Shown here piece after piece: positions 6,992 to 13,069 of a DNA stretch of 15,966 bases. The notes under the pieces are model-generated. The model saw nothing but the letters and a program-made list of their open reading frames with translations. It was not told the origin of the DNA and did no database searches. The DNA is taken from NCBI GenBank assembly GCA_036266975.1, contig DATAWZ010000174.1, positions 1 through 15,966 of the forward strand, read 5' to 3'. Within the stretch, counting starts at the first letter, position 1, and every line of letters begins with the position of its first letter. The position numbers and the translations under genes are program-made. The stretch comes from DATAWZ01 sp036266975. Its GTDB lineage: Bacteria > Actinomycetota > Thermoleophilia > Solirubrobacterales > Solirubrobacteraceae.

Positions 6992-7152
6992 GGGTCCGTC
7001 TGGGCTTGGGGTGCGCCGTTGAGGCGTTCGCGGAGCGAGCATGGCCAGGACGCAGGCCCGAAGGCCTGCCAGCGCCACGTCGAGGGTCGAGGAGGCCGCC
7101 ACGCGATGCTCATTGGGACGACTGGGCAAGCAGCTCACGCTCAGACGGGCCC
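6992..7152 (+). repeat. structured intergenic element copy B (candidate RNA, gap-pgk junction)
   Basis: A 161-base element filling the gap-pgk spacer. The terminal stem is GGGTCCGTCTGGGC (6992-7005) with GCTCAGACGGGCCC (7139-7152): 14 consecutive pairs if U-G at 6995 and G-U at 7003 are allowed on the plus strand. Inside are CGCC-GTTGA-GGCG, box 1 AGCATGGCCAGGACGCAGG (7038-7056), hairpin GCAGGCC-CGAA-GGCCTGC partly overlapping it, a GCGCCACGTCGAG segment (7072-7084) identical to one in copy A (5686-5698), and box 2 TCGAGGAGGCCGCCACGCG (7087-7105). The stem sequence is unrelated to that of copies A and C but pairs just as well. The right end stops one base from the gap stop codon. Confidence 0.72.
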
Positions 7153-7153
7153 T

Positions 7154-8161
7154 TTATGGGAGGACGCGCTGGACGAGCTCGACGACGCGGTTGGAGTAGC
7201 CCCATTCGTTGTCGTACCAGGCGATGATCTTCACGAGCGTCCCGTCGATCACCGAGGTCAACAGCCCGTCGGCGATCGACGAGTATGGGCTCTTGATGAT
7301 GTCGGTCGAGACGATCGGATCCTCGGTGTACTGCAGCACGCCGGTAAGGGCGCCGGTGTCGGCGCGGGCGCGCAGCGCGTCGTTGATCTCCTCGGCGCTC
7401 GTGGCGCGCTCGGCCTCGAAGACGAGGTCGACGACCGAGCCGGTCGGCACCGGCGCGCGCACGGCCATCCCGTGGAGCTTGCCGTTGAGCGCCGGCAGCA
7501 CCAGCCCGACCGCCTTGGCGGCACCGGTCGAGGCGGGTACGAGGTTGATCGCGGCGGCGCGGGCGCGACGCAGGTCCTTGTGCGGCATGTCCTGCAGCCG
7601 CTGGTCGGCGGTGTAGGCGTGGATCGTGGTGATCAGCCCGTGACGGATGCCGACCGTCTCGTGGGCGACCATCGCCACGGGCGCCAGGCAGTTGGTCGTG
7701 CAGGAGGCGCCCGAGATGATGTGGTGGGCGGCAGGGTCGTAGGCGGACTCGAAGTTGACCCCGATGGCCACGGTGATGTCCGCGCCCGTGGCCGGCGCGG
7801 AGATCACGACCTTCTTGGCCCCGCCGGCGAGGTGCTTGGCCGCGGCGTCGCGGTCGGTGAACAGGCCGGTCGACTCGATCACCACGTCGACGTCCAGCTC
7901 TCCCCAGGGCAGCGCCGCCGGGTCGCGCTCGGCGAGCACCTTGATCTCCCGGCCGTCGACGGTGATCGCGCCCTCGCCGGGCTCGACGGTGCCCTCGTAG
8001 GGACCGAGGATCGAGTCGTACTTGAGCAGGTGGGCGAGCGTCCGCTCGTCCACCAAGTCGTTGATGGCGACCCATTCGATGTCGGCTCCACCGGCCTGCG
8101 CGGCGCGGAACACGTTGCGCCCGATACGGCCAAAGCCATTGATTCCCACCCTCACGGGCAT
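7154..8161 (-). CDS. gap: glyceraldehyde-3-phosphate dehydrogenase, type I
   Basis: 335 residues, complete. It oxidises and phosphorylates glyceraldehyde-3-phosphate to 1,3-bisphosphoglycerate with NAD. The Rossmann motif GINGFGRIGR is at residues 6-15, and the Asp of VAINDLVD suggests NAD rather than NADP preference. The catalytic Cys154 lies in GASCTTNCLAP, the paired His181 in TTIHAYTADQ, and the ending is WYDNEWGYSNRVVELV. The ATG at 8159-8161 is fixed by a perfect AGGAGGT (8167-8173) five bases upstream. The open frame continues upstream into the LuxR gene region, but that is not coding. It is the first gene of the glycolytic block; its TAA sits directly against element B. Confidence 0.98.
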   Translation of the reverse strand: MPVRVGINGFGRIGRNVFRAAQAGGADIEWVAINDLVDERTLAHLLKYDSILGPYEGTVEPGEGAITVDGREIKVLAERDPAALPWGELDVDVVIESTGLFTDRDAAAKHLAGGAKKVVISAPATGADITVAIGVNFESAYDPAAHHIISGASCTTNCLAPVAMVAHETVGIRHGLITTIHAYTADQRLQDMPHKDLRRARAAAINLVPASTGAAKAVGLVLPALNGKLHGMAVRAPVPTGSVVDLVFEAERATSAEEINDALRARADTGALTGVLQYTEDPIVSTDIIKSPYSSIADGLLTSVIDGTLVKIIAWYDNEWGYSNRVVELVQRVLP

Positions 8162-8204
8162 CTGCGACCTCCTGTAGACGTGACGGTCGCCGTTCACCTC
8201 AACC

Positions 8205-8222
8205 GGCGCCCGGCAGGGCGCC
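8205..8222. terminator. GC hairpin between the LuxR stop and gap
   Basis: GGCGCCC (8205-8211), loop GGCA, GGGCGCC (8216-8222) form a perfect 7-bp stem with a 4-base loop. It lies 56 bases after the LuxR stop and 44 bases before the gap start on the minus strand. There is no following T run, so termination would have to be of the U-less kind common in GC-rich actinobacteria. It could equally be a leader structure of gap. Confidence 0.4.
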
Positions 8223-8277
8223 AACCCTACCCATCGCGGCGCGCCGGTGCACGCCCGCCGGGGCCCTCCGCCGCAGC

Positions 8278-11127
8278 TCAGGCGCCGTCGTCGAGCGCCC
8301 CCGCGAGCTGCCGGCGCGAGTTGATGCCGAGCTTGAGGTAGGTGTGACTCAGGTGCGCGTCGATCGTCTTGGTCGTGACAAACAGCGCCTGGGCGATCTC
8401 CCGGCTCGTGCGCCCCTCGGCGGCCATCCCCGCGACCCGCAGCTCGCTCGGCGTGAGCGCGTCGCGGCCGCTGACCAGCGCCCGCCGCGGGCGGGCCCCG
8501 GTGGCGGAGAGCTCGGTGCGCGCGCGCTCGGCGAGCCGCTCGGCGCCACAGCGCGTCGCGAGATCCAGCCCCTCGCGCAGCGGCTCGCGTGAGGCGGCGC
8601 GGTCGCCGTGGCGGCGCCGCGCGGCGCCGAGCTCCACGAGCGCGCGTGCGTGCTCCAGCCGCGCCGGCGTGGCCTGCAGGCAATCCACCGCCTTCTCGAG
8701 ATGCGCCAGCCGGGACCGCGGGTCGGCGTCCAGCACCCCCCAGGCGCGCAGCGCGACCCCGATCCGTCGTCCCTGGCCGCTACGCCGCGCGATCTCGAGC
8801 TCGGCCTCGACGAGCGCGAGCGCCTCCTCCCGTTCGTCGCGACCGAGCATCAGGGCGAGCTCCAGGCGCCACGCGCTGAACGAGGGCGAGTTGGTCACGC
8901 CGAGCGCCTGGAAGATCGACCCGGCGTGGCGCAGGTCGGCGATCGCCGCCGAGCGCTCGCCGGCTCGGGCCCGAAGCCGACCGCGGATCTCGATCACCAG
9001 CGCACCCGCGCTCACCTCGGCGAACGGGCCGAGCTCGATCGCCTCGACCTGGGCGGCCAGATCTGCGGCCGACGGCCGCTCGAGCAGCACCTCGCCGCAG
9101 TACCACAGGATCGACAGCACCGCGAACTGCTGCCCGAGCTCGATCGCGGGCTCGATGCAGGCGCGCATCTCCGACTCGGCGGCCGCGAGGTCGCCACGCC
9201 AGGCTGCGATCCAGGCATCGTGGGCGCCGGCGAGCATGTGCGCCATGAGCGACCCGTGGTCGAGGGCATGGGCGCACAACCCCTCGACGGTCTCGACCGC
9301 GAGCCCGGGCGCGTCGCACAGCATGAGCGCGGCGAGTCCCTGGGGCACGTACTCGAGCGGCTCGCCCTGCTCGAGGTAGCGACCCCCGTCCCAGCCGCGC
9401 GCGACGAGCGGCAACACCCGGTCGGCGGGCTCGTCGCGCTGGGCCCGCCAGGCCGCGAGCAGCAGCGCGAGCCCACGCGTCCCCGGCCCACCGCTCGCGA
9501 CCAGCTCCTCGAGGGTCGGGAGGCGCGCGACGAACTCGTGCACGAGTCGAGGGTCGTAGGAGGCCATCGTCGCGCGCATCAGCTCGGCGCGCGCCCGCAG
9601 CGGCTCCTCGCCAGCGGGCAGGTCGCGCAGCGCGCCATCCAGGAGCGTGACCACCTCCTGCCAGTCGCCGGCCAGGACCGCCGGCCAGGCCTGCTCGATC
9701 ATCGCGCGCGAGCGCGTGCCCGGATCCTCGGCGAGCCGGCCCGCCTCGGCGAAGCGCTCGCCCGCGCTGGGCAGGGCCGAGAGCTGCTCGGCCCTGCCCA
9801 GCTCGAGCAGGACGGTCGTGCGCAACTCGCGTTCGGGGGCCTCCCGGAGCGCACGCTGCAGGTAGCGCGCCGCGCTCTCCGGGGCGCCGAGCGCGAGCGC
9901 GAGCGCGAGCGCGGCGGCCTCGCGCAGCGTCGCGATCGTCTCCGGCGCGCCGACCGGCTCGCTGCGCAGCAGCTGCCCGGCGACCGAATCGAGCTCGGCG
10001 CCGTCCTGCCTGAGCACCGCCGCCGCCTGCCGGTGCAGACCCGAGCGCCGTCCCGGTGCGATGTCGTCGTAGATCGCGGCGCGCACGATCGGATGGCGGA
10101 ACTCCAGCGGCGGACCAGCCCGCACGACATCGGCGCCGAGCAGCGCATCCAGGGCGTCCTCGGCGTCGCGCGCGCCCAGGCCGGCGAGCGCGGCCGCGCG
10201 CGGCAATGTCGCCCCGTCGGCGAGCACGGCGATCGCGCACGCGAGCTGGACCGCGCCCTCGGACAGGCGCCCGAGGTGGGCGAGGATGACGCGCGCGATC
10301 GTCGCCGGCGCGCCCGCCGCGGTGACCTGCGCGGTCGACTCCGGGCCGGGCTCGATTCCGTCGAGCCGCAGCGCCGAGGCGAGCTCGCGCACGAAGAACG
10401 GGATCCCGCCGGTCACCGTGCGGCACGCGTGCGTGAACCCGGGGTCGGGCGAGCGCCCGAAGGCGCGGGCCAGCACCTGCTGCACGCCGGCGTCGCTGAG
10501 CGGCGCGGGACGCACGACGCGCGCCCGCGCGCTCGCGCCGAGATCGGCGAGCAGCCGCGGATCGACGCCTCCCTCCCCCGTCCTCGCCGAGACGATCACG
10601 GTCGCGGCGAGCCCGTCGACCCGCCGGGCCAGGTAGGCGAGGAACCGCAGCGAGGGCTCGTCCGCCCACTGGACGTCGTCGACGAGCAGCGCGAGCGGCG
10701 CCTCGGCGGCGAGGTTCGCGGTCAGCCAGTACAGGCCGTGCACGACCGCGAACGTCTCCTCGACTGACCCCGCGACCGGCGAGCCCAGCAGCGGCCCCTG
10801 CGCGAGCGCCGCGGCACCGGCCAGGAGCGAGGTCCGACGATCGTCCCTCGCCGCCCTCAGCGTGGGCTCGAGCAGCTGGCGCACGACGCCGTAGGGGAAC
10901 CCGCCCTCGAGCTCGACCGCGCGCCCGGCGAAGGTGACCACACCGGCGGCGGGAGCGCGCTCGTCGGCGGCGCCGAGCAACGCCGTCTTGCCGATCCCGG
11001 CCGGCCCCTCGAGCACGACGACCGAGCCCTCGCCGACGGCGGTCGCCGCGAGCGCAGCGTCGATCTCGGCGAGCTCGCCGCCGCGCTCGACCAGGAGATC
11101 TCGCGGCAGACCGCCCGTCGCATCCAC
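8278..11127 (-). CDS. LAL-type LuxR family transcriptional regulator with N-terminal AAA ATPase
   Basis: 949 residues in the layout of the large ATP-binding LuxR (MalT-like) regulators. Walker A GPAGIGKT is at residues 41-48 and Walker B LALLVDDVQWAD at about 145-156. A long alpha-helical, tetratricopeptide-like central region rich in Ala, Arg and Glu follows. A C-terminal LuxR helix-turn-helix starts near 885 (LTPSELRVAGMAAEGRTSREIAQ) with recognition segment VTTKTIDAHLSHTYLKLG. Such proteins usually activate transcription after binding ATP and an effector, which is unknown here. A GTG at 11125-11127 is the start; an ATG at 11121-11123 is out of frame. There is no Shine-Dalgarno sequence, but TATCTT (11134-11139) sits six bases upstream, as in a leaderless transcript. 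A 19-bp palindrome separates it from a divergent small gene. Confidence 0.95.
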   Translation of the reverse strand: MDATGGLPRDLLVERGGELAEIDAALAATAVGEGSVVVLEGPAGIGKTALLGAADERAPAAGVVTFAGRAVELEGGFPYGVVRQLLEPTLRAARDDRRTSLLAGAAALAQGPLLGSPVAGSVEETFAVVHGLYWLTANLAAEAPLALLVDDVQWADEPSLRFLAYLARRVDGLAATVIVSARTGEGGVDPRLLADLGASARARVVRPAPLSDAGVQQVLARAFGRSPDPGFTHACRTVTGGIPFFVRELASALRLDGIEPGPESTAQVTAAGAPATIARVILAHLGRLSEGAVQLACAIAVLADGATLPRAAALAGLGARDAEDALDALLGADVVRAGPPLEFRHPIVRAAIYDDIAPGRRSGLHRQAAAVLRQDGAELDSVAGQLLRSEPVGAPETIATLREAAALALALALGAPESAARYLQRALREAPERELRTTVLLELGRAEQLSALPSAGERFAEAGRLAEDPGTRSRAMIEQAWPAVLAGDWQEVVTLLDGALRDLPAGEEPLRARAELMRATMASYDPRLVHEFVARLPTLEELVASGGPGTRGLALLLAAWRAQRDEPADRVLPLVARGWDGGRYLEQGEPLEYVPQGLAALMLCDAPGLAVETVEGLCAHALDHGSLMAHMLAGAHDAWIAAWRGDLAAAESEMRACIEPAIELGQQFAVLSILWYCGEVLLERPSAADLAAQVEAIELGPFAEVSAGALVIEIRGRLRARAGERSAAIADLRHAGSIFQALGVTNSPSFSAWRLELALMLGRDEREEALALVEAELEIARRSGQGRRIGVALRAWGVLDADPRSRLAHLEKAVDCLQATPARLEHARALVELGAARRRHGDRAASREPLREGLDLATRCGAERLAERARTELSATGARPRRALVSGRDALTPSELRVAGMAAEGRTSREIAQALFVTTKTIDAHLSHTYLKLGINSRRQLAGALDDGA

Positions 11128-11133
11128 GGGCAG

Positions 11134-11139
11134 AAGATA
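11134..11139 (-). promoter_or_regulatory. possible -10 box for a leaderless LuxR transcript
   Basis: TATCTT on the minus strand ends six bases before the GTG start, so transcription would begin at or next to the start codon. No convincing -35 box lies at the expected spacing, where the palindrome at 11156-11174 begins. Placing the operator against the -35 position would suit repression or activation. Confidence 0.4.
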
Positions 11140-11155
11140 GGGGCCGGGCCAAAAG

Positions 11156-11174
11156 ATTGGTAGCGGCTACCAAT
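11156..11174. promoter_or_regulatory. perfect 19-bp palindromic operator between divergent genes
   Basis: ATTGGTAGC-G-GCTACCAAT: two 9-base arms around a single base, with no mismatch. It lies 28 bases upstream of the LuxR start and overlaps the first two bases of the ATG of the divergent 76-residue gene. The length, symmetry and A/T-containing edges, in a very GC-rich region, are those of a dimeric regulator's binding site. The LuxR protein itself (autoregulation) is the obvious but unproven candidate. Confidence 0.7.
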
Positions 11175-11403
11175 GCGAGCGCGGCGGTTCTCGGTAACGC
11201 TGCCGGCCGTGACCGGACCGGAGACCCAGCGGGTGGTGCTCGATCTCGATCCGGGCGAACCGATCGCCGGCCACATCAGCGGCACGTCGGGCGAGGGCGA
11301 GGCGTTCCGCGGCTGGCTCGAGCTCGTCAACAAGCTCGAGCGACTGCGCGGCGTGCATCCCGGGCCGGCGGAGACGCCGACCGCGGGCGGGATGCCGAGC
11401 TGA
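11173..11403 (+). CDS. hypothetical small protein, 76 residues
   Basis: A small, soluble, acidic-to-neutral protein of unknown function. The core reads RVVLDLDPGEPIAGHISG (about 20-37), then FRGWLELVNKLERLRG (about 45-60) and a Pro/Gly-rich tail. I have the impression that a pattern of PIxG followed by FxGWLELxxxLE occurs in other actinobacterial small proteins, but I cannot verify a family. The ATG at 11173 overlaps the palindromic operator and has no ribosome binding site. A GTG at 11209 would give a 64-residue protein keeping the whole core and may be the true start. It is divergent from the LuxR gene and probably shares its control region. Confidence 0.55.
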   Translation: MRARRFSVTLPAVTGPETQRVVLDLDPGEPIAGHISGTSGEGEAFRGWLELVNKLERLRGVHPGPAETPTAGGMPS

Positions 11404-11510
11404 GGACTTGGGGGGCTCGGGCCACGTCTCGGGGGGGAGTGGCCGGAGCTGTCGGTCGGCGCGGCGGGACCGGGGGGTTCCCGCCGCGCGACCGGGCGGC
11501 GTGCGGTTCC
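11404..11510. other. G-rich spacer with strong 11-bp hairpin
   Basis: After the small gene the plus strand has several G runs (GGGGGG, GGG, GGGGGGG, GGGGGG), giving some quadruplex potential. A perfect inverted repeat follows: GCGCGGCGGGA (11459-11469), a 9-base G-rich loop and TCCCGCCGCGC (11479-11489). No T tract follows on either strand. It could end transcription of the small gene. The structured element C begins at 11511. Confidence 0.45.
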
Positions 11511-11675
11511 CTAGTGGCACCTCCGGTAAATCCGCTCCCGCTTCGCGGCTGCAAATCTTCGCCTGGCGGCGTCCTCGAGAGCCGAAATAGCGCTGCTATT
11601 CCGGCTCCCTGCGTCCTGGCCATGCTCGATTTTCGCTCGCGAATCGACGACCGGATCTACCGGAGGCACCACTAG
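11511..11675 (-). repeat. structured intergenic element copy C (candidate RNA, downstream of the VOC gene)
   Basis: A 165-base element. The ends CTAGTGGCACCTCCGGTA (11511-11528) and TACCGGAGGCACCACTAG (11658-11675) are inverted repeats with two adjacent mismatches. On the minus strand these become U-G and G-U pairs, giving an 18-bp stem. Inside, box 1 is on the minus strand (11608-11626, AGCATGGCCAGGACGCAGG), then a 13-bp hairpin at 11579-11607 (GAGCCGGAATAGC on the minus strand, 3-base loop) whose single non-Watson-Crick pair is again G-U on the minus strand. Box 2 is at 11560-11578, and a small CCGC-GAA-GCGG hairpin follows. Unlike A and B, this copy has the same strand as the gene before it. 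The VOC stop codon TAG is part of the terminal CTAG. Confidence 0.78.
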
Positions 11676-12046
11676 TCGCTGCCGGCGACGATCTCGACGC
11701 GCAGGCCGTCCGGGTCGAGCAGGTAGCCGGCGTAGTAGCGCGGCCCGTACTGCGGGCGCGGACCCGGGTCGCCGTCGTTGCGCCCGCCGCGTTCCAGCCC
11801 GGCGGTGTGGGCGGCGTCGACCGCGGCGCGCCCGACGGCCCGCACCGCGACGTGCCCGTAGCCGGGCGCCGGCGCGCGGTCCCGAGCGACGATCCAGAAC
11901 ATCGCCTCGTTGACGCCGTAGGCGATCGCCCGGTCGCCCTCGTGCATGCGCCGCACGCCGACCGCGAAGAACACGCCGTCGTAAAAGAGCGCGGAGCGGG
12001 CCAGGTCGGAGACCTCGAAGGCGACATGGTCGATCACGGCGCGCAT
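11672..12046 (-). CDS. VOC (glyoxalase/bleomycin resistance) superfamily protein
   Basis: 124 residues from the ATG at 12044-12046 (MRAVIDHVAFEVSD). The N-terminal IDHVAFEVSDLARSALFYDGVF is a typical first beta-alpha-beta module, with His and a later Glu as metal ligands of the VOC fold. A second module carries GYGHVAVRAVGRAAVDAAH and ends in YYAGYLLDPDGLRVEIV, the usual dioxygenase-like ending with the metal-binding Glu. The substrate is unknown; members include glyoxalases, dioxygenases and thiol transferases. A GTG at 12065-12067, just one base after the rapZ stop, would add seven residues and may be used by coupled translation. The TAG stop lies in the terminal repeat of element C. Confidence 0.85.
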   Translation of the reverse strand: MRAVIDHVAFEVSDLARSALFYDGVFFAVGVRRMHEGDRAIAYGVNEAMFWIVARDRAPAPGYGHVAVRAVGRAAVDAAHTAGLERGGRNDGDPGPRPQYGPRYYAGYLLDPDGLRVEIVAGSD

Positions 12047-12068
12047 TCTCGCGCGATGCGCGGACACG

Positions 12069-12977
12069 CTATGCGTCGCGCCAGCGCTTGTCGATGTCGC
12101 GGTGGCTGACCGCGACCACGAGGTCCTCGCGCCCGCGATAGCGCTCGGCGAGGTGCTCCACGACGGCCACCGACCGGTGCCGACCCCCGGTGCACCCGAT
12201 CGCGACGAGCAGGTGGGCCTTGCCCTCGGCGACGTACTCGGGCAGCAGGAAGTCGAGCAGCGGCTCCAGGCGGCCGTAGAGATCGGCCAGGCGCCCGTCG
12301 CTGGCCGCGAAGGCGACCACGCGCTCGTCCAGGCCGGTGAGCGGGCGCAGCTCGGGGTCGTAGTGGGGGTTGGGCAGGAAGCGCACGTCCAACGCGAAGT
12401 CCTCGTCGCGCGGCGGGCCGTGCTTGAAGCCGAAGCTCATCAGCGTGAGCGACAGCCGCGACGCGGCGCCGGGGAGCAGCTCGTCGGCGATCCGCCGGCG
12501 CAGAGCGGCCAGCGACAGGCCAGTCGTGTCGATGACGACGTCGGCACGCGCGCGGAGCGGCGCGAGCAGCGCCCGCTCCTCGGCGATGCCGGCGGAGACG
12601 TCTCCGGCCCGGGCCAGCGGATGGCGCCGACGGGTCTCCTTGTAGCGATTGACGAGCGTCTGCACCTCGGCGTCCAGGAACACGAGCCGGTGCGCGACGC
12701 CGAGCGCGCGCAGCTCCTCGAGCACGGCGACGAGCGTGTCGAAGTACGCGCCGCCGCGCACGTCGGAGACCACCGCGGCGCGCTCGACGCGCGAGCCCCG
12801 GTGCATGAACAGCTCGACCAGTGAGCGGATCATCTCCGGCGGCAGGTTGTCCACGCAGAAGTAGTTGGCGTCCTCGAACGCGTTCATCGCCGTCGATTTG
12901 CCCGCGCCCGAGAACCCGGTGATGATCACCAGGTCCTGCAGGTTGGGCAGCGCGTCGAACTCGTCGGTCACCGCCAT
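12069..12977 (-). CDS. rapZ: RapZ / YvcJ nucleotide-binding protein
   Basis: 302 residues. The N-terminal P-loop kinase-like domain has Walker A GFSGAGKS (21-28), the characteristic FEDANYFCVDNLPPEM and VSDVRGG. The C-terminal domain has FGFKHGPP, DVRFLPNPHYDPELRPLTG and the signature AIGCTGGRHRSV. In E. coli RapZ controls glmS mRNA decay by binding small RNAs; in Gram-positives YvcJ hydrolyses GTP and its role is less clear. I start at the ATG at 12975-12977 (MAVTDEF), with GGGAAAGG just upstream. An upstream ATG at 13058 would add 27 residues encoded by the palindromic DNA (a repeated MRG-type peptide), which is not credible. It is downstream of uvrC and one base from the possible VOC start. 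Confidence 0.95.
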   Translation of the reverse strand: MAVTDEFDALPNLQDLVIITGFSGAGKSTAMNAFEDANYFCVDNLPPEMIRSLVELFMHRGSRVERAAVVSDVRGGAYFDTLVAVLEELRALGVAHRLVFLDAEVQTLVNRYKETRRRHPLARAGDVSAGIAEERALLAPLRARADVVIDTTGLSLAALRRRIADELLPGAASRLSLTLMSFGFKHGPPRDEDFALDVRFLPNPHYDPELRPLTGLDERVVAFAASDGRLADLYGRLEPLLDFLLPEYVAEGKAHLLVAIGCTGGRHRSVAVVEHLAERYRGREDLVVAVSHRDIDKRWRDA

Positions 12978-12997
12978 GCCTTTCCCATTGTTATGTA

Positions 12998-13069
12998 CGG
13001 CGGGGCGCATGCGCCCCGCCGCCGGACCGCGCATGCGCGGTCCGGGACCGCCGCGCATGCGCGGCGGTC
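12998..13069. repeat. three abutting perfect 24-bp palindromes between uvrC and rapZ
   Basis: Three palindromes of exactly 24 bp follow each other with no spacing: 12998-13021 (centre GGCGCATGCGCC), 13022-13045 (centre CGCGCATGCGCG) and 13046-13069 (same centre). The outer arms differ between the three (CGGCGG, CCGGAC and GACCGC at the left ends), yet each is perfectly self-complementary. The third overlaps the uvrC TGA. As RNA each could form a long stem, though perfect symmetry leaves no proper loop. There is no T tract, so simple intrinsic termination is not evident. TACATAACAAT follows toward rapZ and could be a -10 region. Confidence 0.9.

Noticed and set aside
8162..8683. Upstream extension of the GAPDH reading frame
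   Set aside because: It lies antisense-free but out of frame within the LuxR gene and its spacer; the perfect AGGAGGT before the ATG at 8161 fixes the start.
11511..11675. Element C as an integron attC site
   Set aside because: No AAC/GTT core sites, and no integrase or cassette layout in the window.
12978..13058. RapZ extended 27 residues upstream to an ATG at 13058
   Set aside because: The extra residues are a translation of the palindromic repeats, and a family-typical start with a nearby purine-rich site exists at 12977.
12998..13069. CRISPR array
   Set aside because: The units abut with no spacers and the arms differ. These are tandem palindromes, not repeats separated by unique spacers.
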